Assembly: GCF_029624125.1 (NCBI RefSeq)
Contig: NZ_JARSBN010000004.1
Coordinates: 310,001 to 374,000 of the forward strand
Reading direction: 5' to 3'
Origin: Winogradskyella marincola
Lineage (GTDB): Bacteria > Bacteroidota > Bacteroidia > Flavobacteriales > Flavobacteriaceae
Length of the DNA stretch: 64,000 nucleotides
A model generated the notes under the pieces. That model searched no databases. It was given only the letters and a program-made list of their open reading frames with translations, and was not told where the DNA came from. This document shows positions 53,232 through 63,681 of this stretch, one piece after another. Each line of letters opens with the position of its first letter. Within the stretch, counting starts at the first letter, position 1. A program made the position numbers and the translations under genes.

Positions 53232-55007
53232 CTATCTAATTTGTTTATCTATTAATGAAATTGTTTTTGCTGCCTTATCATAATCATTCTGCATAGTTAC
53301 GTTGGTTATTGGAGTATACCTTGCCAATTCGCAACTCTCTAAAATTGAAATGAAATCTGAAACAACAGTACTCTCTACTTGCTTCTTTGTGAGTAAAGTT
53401 TCAATCTTTTCCTTGTTAAAATCGCTGGTTTCTATGTTCAATTTCGCTTTTAAATAATTATGAAGTGCTCTCTCTAAAGACTCATAAAAAGCTTCTTTCT
53501 GTCCTAAGTTTTTCTTGGCTTCGCTTAGGTATTTTTTAGCTAAACGATCTGCTTTTCTTATTCGAGATCCTACAACATCTGCATCGCGCTTGTCTTTTGC
53601 TCTTCGTATTACTATTGCTAACGGAATTGCTAAAAATGGTAATAATAACAAACACCAAAAGCTGGTTGATTTAAAAAAACCTTCACTAGAAACAGACTCC
53701 CAGTTAGATGACGTTTTTATAAATGCAAACGCGTTAGAACTTGGCTTTACAGTTTGCTTAGTGTTATTTTCATCAGTATTTTCTGAGCTGTTAACAACAG
53801 CCGTTGGGCCTTCTACTACATCTATTATTATCTCCTCTGAGGTTATACGTTTGTAACTCTCTGTTTTTAAATCAAAGTATGAAAACGATATTGATGGCAC
53901 AGGATATTTGCCACGAAATTGTGGTACAATTGTATAGGTGTCTGAAATGCTTCCTTGCATACCACCTAAGCCTGTACGCACATTTTCTTTATGCTCTGGC
54001 TCATATACTTCTAGTGAGCTTGGCGTGGTTAACTTAGGAAGCTCAAATAACTTAAGATTTCCACTTCCTGAAATTTCAATCTTTGCTTGTAATGATTCTG
54101 TAGCATTTAATTGATTTTTTGAAGTTGTAACGTTAAAACTAAAATCTCCTACAGCACCTTTAAAGTCTGAAGGTTTTCCTTGCTCTGGCAAAGGTTTTAC
54201 ATCTATAGTTCTACTACCTGCCGTTACTGTTTTTGGTACTTGTGTCATTATCGGCTGTCCAAAAATATTGGCTCTGCCTGTTGGCACTTCTACTGTAACA
54301 TCAAGAACTAAAGGCTCTAACTTTAATTTTCCTGTTTTTTGTGGATATAAAACAGTCTTTCTTAAAACAACATAGCGATAATCTTCACCTTTATACTCTC
54401 CTCTCTGAATATTAAGGCCTTTTATCTCTATATTCTGACTCCAAAAATCGTTATATCTAGGTGTCTGCTTTTCTCTCCAGTTACTACTAATACCAACATC
54501 TCTAGAGACATAAAGCTTATAAACTACAGTTGTTGGCTCGTTTAAATAAGGACTACTATTTGATACCTCTGCAACTAAATGAATTTTGTCTGATGCAATA
54601 TCTGAAGCATCTGGTTGCCCATTAGGTTTGTCTACAGCAGCTGTTACTGTAATTGTTACAGGAAAGGTTTTATAAACTTCACCATCTATCTCTATAGTGG
54701 CTTGTTTTATGGTAAACTTACCTTTCTTTTTAGGTGCTAAAAAATAACTGTAGGTTTTTTGATACGTCTTTACACCATTAGCGTAAGAATTCATCAAGGA
54801 TGTATTTGGACCACCAACAACAGTAAAATCCTCAAAATTAGGTGGTACAAAATTGTCTCCATCTTGATTCATCTCAAAATCAATACGCAATCGCTCATTT
54901 ACACCTAGTTTTTGTTTGCTGACTTTGGCTTCAAACTTTACCTGAGCAAACATATTGTTTGCAACAAGCAGGAATAAAATTATTGATATGTTCTTGATGA
55001 TTTTCAT
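53232..55007 (-). CDS. batD: BatD: large periplasmic protein of the Bat operon
   Basis: A 591-residue protein with a signal peptide, repeated beta-sandwich domains across most of the length (for example VKFEAKVSKQKLGVNERLRI and FSFNVTTSKNQLNATESLQA), one membrane helix at about residue 445-465 and a cytoplasmic helical tail. This is the usual BatD layout. It probably presents a periplasmic surface for the BatA/BatB complex. Its gene follows batC after 36 bases and abuts batE. Confidence 0.93.
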   Translation of the reverse strand: MKIIKNISIILFLLVANNMFAQVKFEAKVSKQKLGVNERLRIDFEMNQDGDNFVPPNFEDFTVVGGPNTSLMNSYANGVKTYQKTYSYFLAPKKKGKFTIKQATIEIDGEVYKTFPVTITVTAAVDKPNGQPDASDIASDKIHLVAEVSNSSPYLNEPTTVVYKLYVSRDVGISSNWREKQTPRYNDFWSQNIEIKGLNIQRGEYKGEDYRYVVLRKTVLYPQKTGKLKLEPLVLDVTVEVPTGRANIFGQPIMTQVPKTVTAGSRTIDVKPLPEQGKPSDFKGAVGDFSFNVTTSKNQLNATESLQAKIEISGSGNLKLFELPKLTTPSSLEVYEPEHKENVRTGLGGMQGSISDTYTIVPQFRGKYPVPSISFSYFDLKTESYKRITSEEIIIDVVEGPTAVVNSSENTDENNTKQTVKPSSNAFAFIKTSSNWESVSSEGFFKSTSFWCLLLLPFLAIPLAIVIRRAKDKRDADVVGSRIRKADRLAKKYLSEAKKNLGQKEAFYESLERALHNYLKAKLNIETSDFNKEKIETLLTKKQVESTVVSDFISILESCELARYTPITNVTMQNDYDKAAKTISLIDKQIR

Positions 55008-55043
55008 TTTACGGGCAACAATAATAAGTAACTATTAGCTAAA

Positions 55044-55883
55044 CTACCAATCTTTTTCGGTTCTAACTTTAGCTCCTTTTTGCTTTTCTGCATTCATCTT
55101 TTGCTGAACCTTTTGTTCTTGATTTTGCATGGCTTCGAGAATATTCTTCATTTGCAGAGGAGACATCTGGCCAGGTTTTGGCTTTGATTTCTGGTTAGGG
55201 TCTTTTTTTTCTTTATCCCCTTTACCATCATCTTTTTTATCGTCTTGAGGTTTTCCTTTATCGTCCTCTTCTTTATCTCCGTCTTTTTTGTTTTTATCTC
55301 CTTCGTCTTCTTTATCCTTATTGTCTTTGTTTTCGTCTTGCTTCTTTTCTTCTTTTTCTTTATCCTTTTCTTCTTCTTTATTCTCGTCCTTTTTGTTGTC
55401 TTCTCCTCCTCCGTCTTTTTGCTGTTCTGCACATTCCTTTGCTAAAGCAAAATTATATCTGGTTTCTTCATCTGAAGGATTATTTCTTAAAGCATTTTTA
55501 AAAGCTTCCATAGCTTCTTTACACTTCTCTTCTTTCATTAAGAGGTTACCTATGTTATGGTATGCTCTATGTTTTTCGTCTTTTGTTTCAGCTTTTTTTG
55601 CAGCTTCTTGCGTTCTGAATAATGCTTCGTTAAAGTTTCCTTTTTTGTAGTATGTAGTGGCAAGATTATAAGCACCTACGGCTTGGCTTGGTGCGTTAGA
55701 AATGGCTCTTCTATATTCCATTTCTGCCTGAATATAATCATCTTCTTGCGCCAACTCATTAGCTTTATAAACTAAATTATTAGCTTTCTTTTCTTTTTCT
55801 AACTTGTCTTTATTTTGGTCTTGAGAAAACCCAAAAAAACTCATTAATACTAAGATTGTTAATATGTAATTCTTCATCTTCAT
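55044..55883 (-). CDS. batC: BatC: TPR protein with charged linker
   Basis: A 279-residue protein with a signal peptide (MKMKNYILTILVLMSFFGFS), three TPR units (residues about 32-160), then a low-complexity stretch of Lys, Glu and Asp over about 90 residues, and a helical C-terminus rich in Gln and Lys. TPR proteins of this kind follow batB in Bat operons. The charged stretch may be flexible. The nucleotide sequence there is nearly all purine on the coding strand. Confidence 0.9.
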   Translation of the reverse strand: MKMKNYILTILVLMSFFGFSQDQNKDKLEKEKKANNLVYKANELAQEDDYIQAEMEYRRAISNAPSQAVGAYNLATTYYKKGNFNEALFRTQEAAKKAETKDEKHRAYHNIGNLLMKEEKCKEAMEAFKNALRNNPSDEETRYNFALAKECAEQQKDGGGEDNKKDENKEEEKDKEKEEKKQDENKDNKDKEDEGDKNKKDGDKEEDDKGKPQDDKKDDGKGDKEKKDPNQKSKPKPGQMSPLQMKNILEAMQNQEQKVQQKMNAEKQKGAKVRTEKDW

Positions 55884-55935
55884 AATTCTACTTTAAAAGT
55901 AACAAACCCTCTCATGATATGCCGTTAAAGAAATT

Positions 55936-56973
55936 TTAAAAATTCTCATTGAATAAATTCAATTTTTTTAACCAGGCTGTTTTTCTTTCTAAAAAGAAAA
56001 TTTCAATAAATAGTAAAAAGATACCTATACCCAAAAACCACTGAAACTGATCTTTAAAGTCTGCTATTTGCTTGGATTCAAATTCTTTTTTATCCATTTT
56101 ATTCAAAACATCCTTTATGGTATCTACAACTTCGGTTGTGTTGCTTCCGTTTATGTAAACTCCGTTTGTTTCTTCTGCAATTTCTTTTAGAGTGGTTTCG
56201 TCTAACTTGGTTATAACCGTTTCTCCGTTGCTATCCTTTTTATAATTAAGTACAACTCCATTTCGCTTAATTGGTATTGGACCACCTTTGGGATCACCAA
56301 CTCCAACGGTTAAAATTCTTATACCTTCTTCACTGGCTTCTTCTGCAATATCAATGGCTTCGCTACCATGATCTTCTCCATCCGAAATAATTATTAAAAC
56401 TCGATTGGTTTGCTCATCGTCATCGTAATATGTTTTTGCCAGTTGAATCGCTTCGTGAATTGCTGTTCCTTGAGAAGACAGCATATCTGTATTCATGTTT
56501 TGTAAAAACATTTTTGCTGATGCATAATCTGTAGTTATCGGCAACTGCGGAAATGCTTTTCCTGCATAAGCAATAATACCTACTCTATCACTTGCCAAAC
56601 TGTTGATGATCTGAGTAACCAATTGCTTTGATTTTTCTAGTCGATTAGGCGCTATATCTTCGGCTAGCATACTTTTTGAAACATCTACAGCAAACACAAC
56701 ATCTACTCCTTGGCTACGTACTGTTTCTAACTTAGTTCCTATTTTTGGATTTACTAATGCTATAGACAAGCACGCAAAAGCTAAACATAATACTGTAACT
56801 TTTAGTATTCTCTTAAAAAGTGATTGGTTAGGACTTAAGCGATTGAGCAAATGACTATCTGCAAACTTCTTTTGAGCAGAACGTCTCCATATCTGTAATA
56901 AAACAAATAACAGAATGATTACTGGAATAGCCAGTAAGGTCCAAAACCATATTTTTTCGTCTAGTCTAAACAA
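55936..56973 (-). CDS. batB: BatB: von Willebrand A domain membrane protein
   Basis: A 345-residue protein with two N-terminal helices, a vWA domain (about 85-290) and a C-terminal helix. The MIDAS metal site is present as VDVSKSMLAEDIAPNR. The start is a TTG at 56973 that overlaps the end of batA by eight bases; the first residues MFRLDEKIWFWTLLAIPVII match the family start. BatA and BatB are thought to interact through the MoxR/vWA chaperone-like system. Confidence 0.94.
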   Translation of the reverse strand: MFRLDEKIWFWTLLAIPVIILLFVLLQIWRRSAQKKFADSHLLNRLSPNQSLFKRILKVTVLCLAFACLSIALVNPKIGTKLETVRSQGVDVVFAVDVSKSMLAEDIAPNRLEKSKQLVTQIINSLASDRVGIIAYAGKAFPQLPITTDYASAKMFLQNMNTDMLSSQGTAIHEAIQLAKTYYDDDEQTNRVLIIISDGEDHGSEAIDIAEEASEEGIRILTVGVGDPKGGPIPIKRNGVVLNYKKDSNGETVITKLDETTLKEIAEETNGVYINGSNTTEVVDTIKDVLNKMDKKEFESKQIADFKDQFQWFLGIGIFLLFIEIFFLERKTAWLKKLNLFNENF

Positions 56974-57969
56974 AGCTTTTAAATATTGTGTTTCTTAAAA
57001 TTATTTCTATCAACAAAAGTAAGCCTGCCAAAAGCACAAGTGGCCTGTACTTTTCGTCATAGTTATAGTACTTCTTTTCCTCTATTTCGGTTTTCTCTAA
57101 CTTATTTATTTCTTTATAAATTTCTGCTAGCTTTTGGTTATTAGTTGCTCTAAAATATTGCCCTCCTGTAGCATCTGCAATCTCTTCTAATAGTTTTTCG
57201 TCTATTTCAACCTGCTGACGACTGTATCTAAATGTTCCGTTAGGATTAATAGAACGTGGAGACAATGCCATACCATTAGTTCCTAGACCTATGGTATATA
57301 CTTTAATACCATATTCTACAGCCAGTTCACTAGCTATTTTTGGGTCTATAAAGCCCGAATTATTAACACCATCAGTTAGTAAAATAATTACTTTACTTTT
57401 TGCTCTACTATCTTTTAATCTGTTTACAGAAGTTGCTAATCCCATACCAATAGCCGTACCTCCTTCTATAATGGTATTGTATTTTATATCTCTCAGTGAG
57501 CGTTGTACAATAGACTTATCTGTGGTAATTGGTGTTTTGGTATAAGCCTCACCAGCATACTCTACTAAACCTATTCTGTCGTTAGGACGACCATCTATAA
57601 AATCAGCTGCAACTTCTTTTAAGGCTTCTAAACGGTTAGGACGCAAATCTTTTGCCAGCATACTAGCAGACACATCTATGGCCATAACAATATCTATACC
57701 CTTCGTTGTTTTGGTTTTTGTAGATACGTCTACAGTTCTTGGTCTTGCTAGTGCAGTAATTAACAGCGCTAACGCTAATATTCTTAATGCAAATAATACA
57801 TGCTTGAATTTTGACCAAAATGACGATGTGGTTTTAAAGCCTTCTAAGCTCGATATTTTTAGCTCCGCAGATTGCTTATTATGCTTCAGCACATACCAAG
57901 CTATTGCTATTGGTAGAAGCAATAGAAACCAAAATAATTCTTTATTTAAAAACTCTATATTCTCAAACA

Positions 57970-57970
<1 letters not shown>
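56966..57970 (-). CDS. batA: BatA: von Willebrand A domain membrane protein
   Basis: A 334-residue paralogue of BatB with the same layout: two N-terminal helices, a vWA domain with MIDAS residues in AIDVSASMLAKDLRPNR, and a final helix. The start shares its first base with the stop of the upstream BatD-like gene (TAATG). It overlaps batB by eight bases. Two vWA proteins made in a coupled way suggests equal amounts and a heteromeric complex, which is inference. Confidence 0.94.
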
Positions 57971-59658
<1,688 letters not shown>

Positions 59659-59738
59659 GCCAAAACTAAATCTATTTATGTTATTCTTTATCACCTTTAC
59701 TTTTACTTTACATTGATAATCATAGCACTTATCGCGCT

Positions 59739-60605
59739 CTATCCTCTTCGTTTAAAATACCCTAATAGTTTTTTTACGTAGCTTTCATCTACACGACAAT
59801 CTATACTACCAGCACCAGATTTGGTAAAGCTATCTTTAAAATAATCCACTTTTTCTTTGTAAAACTTGCCGTAATTCAGTCTTACATTTTTAGATGCTGT
59901 GTTTACCAAAAGTAACTCTCCTGTTTCTTCGTCTTCCATTTGTACCATTCCAATATTTGGAATCGTTTCTTCGTGCTTATCATAAACTCTTATACCTGTA
60001 ATATCGTGTCTGCCAGCTGCGATTTTAAGATTTTGCTTATAGTCGTCTGCTATAAAATCTGAAAGCACAAAAACAATGGCTTTTTTCTTCATAACATTAG
60101 ACAAAAACTTCAACGCTTCGGCTACGTTTGTTTTTTTACTTTTTGGTTGAAATTCTAGTAACTCTCTGATAATTCTTAATACGTGAGAGCGTCCTTTTTT
60201 TGGCGGAATGTAAAGTTCGATTTCATCTGAAAATAAAATCAAACCTATTTTATCATTGTTTTGTGTTGCAGAAAATGCTAATGTTGCTGCAATTTCGGTA
60301 ACAATCTCATCTTTAAATTGATTTTTTGTTCCAAAAAACTTACTGCCAGATACGTCTGCCACAAGCATCATAGTCAGTTCGCGTTCTTCTTCAAAAACCT
60401 TTACATACGGTTCGTTGTAACGTGCTGTAACATTCCAGTCAATGTTTCTTACGTCATCACCAAATTGATACTGACGAACTTCAGAAAAGGTCATACCACG
60501 ACCTTTGAAGGTAGAATGATATTCGCCTCCAAAAATATGATCAGACAAACGACGTGTCTTAATCTCTATTTTTCGTACTTTTTTTAGAAGCTCTTTGGTA
60601 TCCAT
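59739..60605 (-). CDS. DUF58 (vWA-like) protein of the Bat/MoxR operon
   Basis: A 288-residue cytoplasmic protein. The DUF58 signature HSTFKGRGMTFSEVRQYQFG and DDVRNIDWNVTARYNEPYVK is complete, and a vWA-like MIDAS is seen in ADVSGSKFFGT. DUF58 proteins work with MoxR ATPases. It lies 6 bases after the unrecognised membrane protein and 44-80 bases before the BatD-like gene. Confidence 0.94.
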   Translation of the reverse strand: MDTKELLKKVRKIEIKTRRLSDHIFGGEYHSTFKGRGMTFSEVRQYQFGDDVRNIDWNVTARYNEPYVKVFEEERELTMMLVADVSGSKFFGTKNQFKDEIVTEIAATLAFSATQNNDKIGLILFSDEIELYIPPKKGRSHVLRIIRELLEFQPKSKKTNVAEALKFLSNVMKKKAIVFVLSDFIADDYKQNLKIAAGRHDITGIRVYDKHEETIPNIGMVQMEDEETGELLLVNTASKNVRLNYGKFYKEKVDYFKDSFTKSGAGSIDCRVDESYVKKLLGYFKRRG

Positions 60606-60611
60606 ATTTTC

Positions 60612-61472
60612 TTACGCTTCAAAATTATTAATCTCAAAACGATGTTTATTTTCATTTAACACGTCCAAAACTTTATTGAGTCTATTATTCACAATGCCTT
60701 CTAGCGTGAGCGAATAGCTTTCATTAGATGTAATAATATTTAGTTCTCCTGGCTTATATTGTCCTGCTCTTACAATATTGAAAGACAGTATGTCTTTCCA
60801 AAATATCTTTTCCTTGTTATCTTTATAAGAAATGTATTCTTTGTTAATTTTTAAAATGTACTTGTACTTAAACATTTTATATAACTCATACGCTATAAGA
60901 ACACCTCCGGCTACAATTGTGAAATATACCATTCTATCATTTACTGATTCTGTATATTTTAAATAAACAGCTCCAATCATAAGAACTATCCAAATAATAA
61001 TTGATACCATATTGTTTGATTTAAAAACAGTCTCTCTTGCAATATCTGCATTGACATCTCTTATAATCTCTCTCTTCTTATCTAACCTGTCATTAAAGAA
61101 TCTTTTTAATTCCCTCTTTTGTTCATTTGATATTATTTCAAGTTTTTTTAAGAATTTATGTTCTGTAATGTATTTTTTAGAAAGCGCTTCTTCGTAAAAC
61201 CTGTGTATATCTTTCACATTTTTCCCTGCCCAAATCTTGTAACGCACAGTTTCTTTAAGCCACCAATAAAAAGGAAAAAAAAACCCTATTAACACACTTG
61301 AGATTCCTCCAGTGATTAGAGCAATATTGTTTTGATCATCTCTAAAAACAAAAACCAAAAAAAGAGGCACAACTGCTAAAAACACAATTGCTACAGAAAC
61401 ACAGACATAATTAATCCGGTTTTGCCCTCGCCTTAAAGCGTCTTTTACTTTTATGTTCTGATTTAAATTCAA
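60612..61472 (-). CDS. Unrecognised membrane protein with PH-like tail inside the Bat operon
   Basis: A 286-residue protein starting at a TTG, since an in-frame stop lies nine bases upstream of it. Two helices at about residues 22-66 are followed by a charged coiled region (about 75-145), two further helices (about 153-195) and a soluble C-terminal part of beta strands resembling a bacterial PH domain (YILKINKEYISYKDNKEKIF, then WKDILSFNIVRAGQ). Bat operons usually have the DUF58 gene directly after MoxR, so this is an extra gene. I know no family for it. Confidence 0.78.
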   Translation of the reverse strand: MNLNQNIKVKDALRRGQNRINYVCVSVAIVFLAVVPLFLVFVFRDDQNNIALITGGISSVLIGFFFPFYWWLKETVRYKIWAGKNVKDIHRFYEEALSKKYITEHKFLKKLEIISNEQKRELKRFFNDRLDKKREIIRDVNADIARETVFKSNNMVSIIIWIVLMIGAVYLKYTESVNDRMVYFTIVAGGVLIAYELYKMFKYKYILKINKEYISYKDNKEKIFWKDILSFNIVRAGQYKPGELNIITSNESYSLTLEGIVNNRLNKVLDVLNENKHRFEINNFEA

Positions 61473-61555
61473 AGTGTGTTCTTAACTTTTTATTTGTAGA
61501 TCAATACGATTTACTAATCAAAAAATTTAAAAATGATTTAGATTAATGTTCTTTT

Positions 61556-61601
61556 GGTCTCGACTCATGCATTTTGATGAGAGTCCTTATAGAAATGAGA
61601 C
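61556..61601 (-). other. Hairpin between moxR and the downstream gene
   Basis: GTCTC and GAGAC form outer arms, and GACTCAT with ATGAG(A)GTC form an inner bulged stem. It starts right after the MoxR stop. No T run follows on the minus strand, so it may stabilise the moxR mRNA end or lower expression of the downstream genes. Confidence 0.45.
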
Positions 61602-61603
61602 GT

Positions 61604-62605
61604 CTAAGGCACTTCTATCTCATTAACAATCTTGTTAATGATGTCTTCTGAAGTTACATTTTCTGCTTCGGCTTCGTAAGTAATTCCTATTCTGTGACGT
61701 AATACATCGTGCACTACAGCTCTAACATCTTCTGGAATCACGTACCCTCTTCGCTTAATAAACGCGTAACATTTAGCTGCAGTTGCCAAATTGATACTAC
61801 CACGAGGAGAGGCACCAAAAGAAATTAAAGGTTTTAAATCCTCAAGTCTGTATTTTTCAGGATAACGTGTTGCGAAGATGATATCTAAAATATATTTTTC
61901 AATCTTCTCATCCATATAAACTTCTCTAACGGCATTTTGCGCACTTAGAATTTGGCTAATAGAAACTACAGGATTTACCTTATCATATGTTCCTCTTAAG
62001 TTAGCTCTAACGATAAGTTGTTCTTCGTCTAACTTTGGGTAATCAATAACCGTTTTTAGCATAAAACGGTCTACCTGAGCTTCTGGTAAAGGATATGTTC
62101 CTTCTTGCTCAACTGGGTTTTGTGTAGCCATTACCAAAAATGGCTTTTCTAATATAAAGGTTTCGTCTCCAATAGTCACTTGCTTCTCTTGCATGGCTTC
62201 TAAAAGCGCAGACTGAACTTTTGCTGGCGCACGGTTAATCTCATCTGCTAAGACAAAATTTGCAAATATTGGACCTTTTTTAATTGAGAAATCATTCTCT
62301 TTAATGTTGTAAATTAACGTACCTACAACATCTGCTGGTAATAAATCTGGTGTAAACTGAATTCTACTAAAACTAGCATCAATGGCTTTAGACAATGTAT
62401 TAATAGCTAATGTTTTTGCTAAACCTGGCACACCTTCTAAGAGAATATGTCCTTGACCAAGTAGACCTATTAGCAAACGTTCTACCATATGTTTTTGACC
62501 CACTATTACCTTATTCATTTCTAAGGTTAGTAAATCTACAAATGCACTTTCTTTTTCAATCTTTTCATTAATTGACTTAATGTCAACTGTACTCGTTTCT
62601 TCCAT
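61604..62605 (-). CDS. MoxR family AAA+ ATPase
   Basis: A 333-residue cytoplasmic ATPase. Walker A is GVPGLAKT, Walker B is VLADEINRAP, and the MoxR stretch PVEQEGTYPLPEAQVDRFML and SFGASPRGSINLATAAKCYA are complete. MoxR proteins act as chaperones that help metal insertion or assembly of partner vWA proteins, here the DUF58, BatA and BatB products. It is the first gene of the Bat operon; no clear TAnnTTTG promoter was found, only weak candidates. Confidence 0.96.
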   Translation of the reverse strand: MEETSTVDIKSINEKIEKESAFVDLLTLEMNKVIVGQKHMVERLLIGLLGQGHILLEGVPGLAKTLAINTLSKAIDASFSRIQFTPDLLPADVVGTLIYNIKENDFSIKKGPIFANFVLADEINRAPAKVQSALLEAMQEKQVTIGDETFILEKPFLVMATQNPVEQEGTYPLPEAQVDRFMLKTVIDYPKLDEEQLIVRANLRGTYDKVNPVVSISQILSAQNAVREVYMDEKIEKYILDIIFATRYPEKYRLEDLKPLISFGASPRGSINLATAAKCYAFIKRRGYVIPEDVRAVVHDVLRHRIGITYEAEAENVTSEDIINKIVNEIEVP

Positions 62606-62700
62606 ATTTGTTAAGTATAAGAGCTTTTCTTTTCTAGTGATTTATTAGGTGATGCAAAATGTTAAAATTATTCGGTAGTTGCTGTTAACAATTGGTTAAA

Positions 62701-62738
62701 AAAAAGCGCGATATCGTAACAATATCGCGCTTTTATAT
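62701..62738 (-). terminator. Terminator after the DUF4382 lipoprotein gene
   Basis: AAAAGCGCGATAT pairs with ATATCGCGCTTTT around seven bases, followed on the minus strand by A/T-rich sequence. It separates the DUF4382 unit from moxR. Confidence 0.88.
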
Positions 62739-62754
62739 TTTAATGAGTTGCTAT

Positions 62755-63570
62755 CTACTCTAAAACTATCGTATCTAAATTAGTCGCCTGACCAACCATT
62801 ATTTCAACATTATCTATAACAACTGGGCTAATCATAGCGTCATCATCTGGAGTAATTGTAACTGTATAAATACCACTTGGTAAACCAAGAATTTCAAAAT
62901 TACCCGATGCATCTGTAAAAGTTGAAGCCGTAATAATACCATTTGTTGCCTCTACCTCTACCGGCACGTCATCAGGCGAAACACTTCCGAATAAACTACC
63001 TGAGTTTACCTCTAGGCTTGCTCTTAATACTGGTTTCAAGTTAATATTTCCAGAGTTTCCAGCCATTACAATCGATTCATCGACATCAAAATCTAGAATA
63101 AAATCATAATTAAATCCATTAATTATTTCTTGATTTACCATAATTTTTAGACCTGATTGTTGAGCGCTAGGTGTATTTAAAGGTCTGGCCTCTGTTTCAC
63201 CTTCTAAAACCACTGTGTTATCATCACCAAGAATTAAACGAACCTGCTTAATTGTACCTTCTTCAATTTCTTCATTATCCACTAATTGCAAACTTACACC
63301 TCCAGTAAGCTCAAGCAAATCATAAACACCTGGTGAAATAACACCTACCGATTGCCAGCCATTTACATCATCATCTTCATCAAAATCTTCACTATCGTAC
63401 TTTACCTTAACATCGATCACCTCAACATACACATGTTCATAATCACCTGGATCATCTACCAATTTAACAGAAAGGGTAGGTGAGGAATTATTGTTAGAAT
63501 CATCTGAGTTGTTGCAAGAAAAAGCAAATAGAATAAGAAATGTAGCAATTAACTGCTTTAATAATTTCAT
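62755..63570 (-). CDS. DUF4382 lipoprotein with carboxypeptidase-regulatory-like tail
   Basis: A 271-residue lipoprotein with the lipobox LLFAFSC (Cys19) and a low-complexity Asn/Ser linker. The DUF4382 domain (about 33-175) shows DLLELTGGVSLQLVDNEEIE and QVRLILGDDNTVVLEG. A beta-sandwich similar to CarboxypepD_reg follows (about 185-271, with DASGNFEILGLPSGIYTVTI). Such proteins lie on the cell surface; ligand unknown. A dyad element similar to that of the OmpA-type gene lies 22 bases before the ATG. Confidence 0.92.
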   Translation of the reverse strand: MKLLKQLIATFLILFAFSCNNSDDSNNNSSPTLSVKLVDDPGDYEHVYVEVIDVKVKYDSEDFDEDDDVNGWQSVGVISPGVYDLLELTGGVSLQLVDNEEIEEGTIKQVRLILGDDNTVVLEGETEARPLNTPSAQQSGLKIMVNQEIINGFNYDFILDFDVDESIVMAGNSGNINLKPVLRASLEVNSGSLFGSVSPDDVPVEVEATNGIITASTFTDASGNFEILGLPSGIYTVTITPDDDAMISPVVIDNVEIMVGQATNLDTIVLE

Positions 63571-63592
63571 AATTTATGTTTTGGTTACTAAA

Positions 63593-63624
63593 GTATATAC
63601 GTCCAAAACACATATTTGGATGTT
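63593..63624 (-). promoter_or_regulatory. Dyad element CCAAA-N7-TTTGG plus CGTATAT (second copy)
   Basis: On the minus strand it reads ACATCCAAA, TATGTGTTTTGG, ACGTATATAC. CCAAA and TTTGG are at the same 7-base spacing as in the copy at 1996-2024 upstream of the OmpA-type lipoprotein, and CGTATAT follows at the same distance. Role unknown. Confidence 0.5.
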
Positions 63625-63681
63625 AAAACTGAAAGGATTTTTTGAAAAATGAAGAGATAATGCAGAATCTTTCAGGAGCAA

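Noticed and set aside
55148..55650. Long overlapping open frames on both strands rich in Lys/Arg/Thr or Phe/Ser
   Set aside because: They are shadows of the low-complexity charged part of batC, which leaves few stop codons in other frames.
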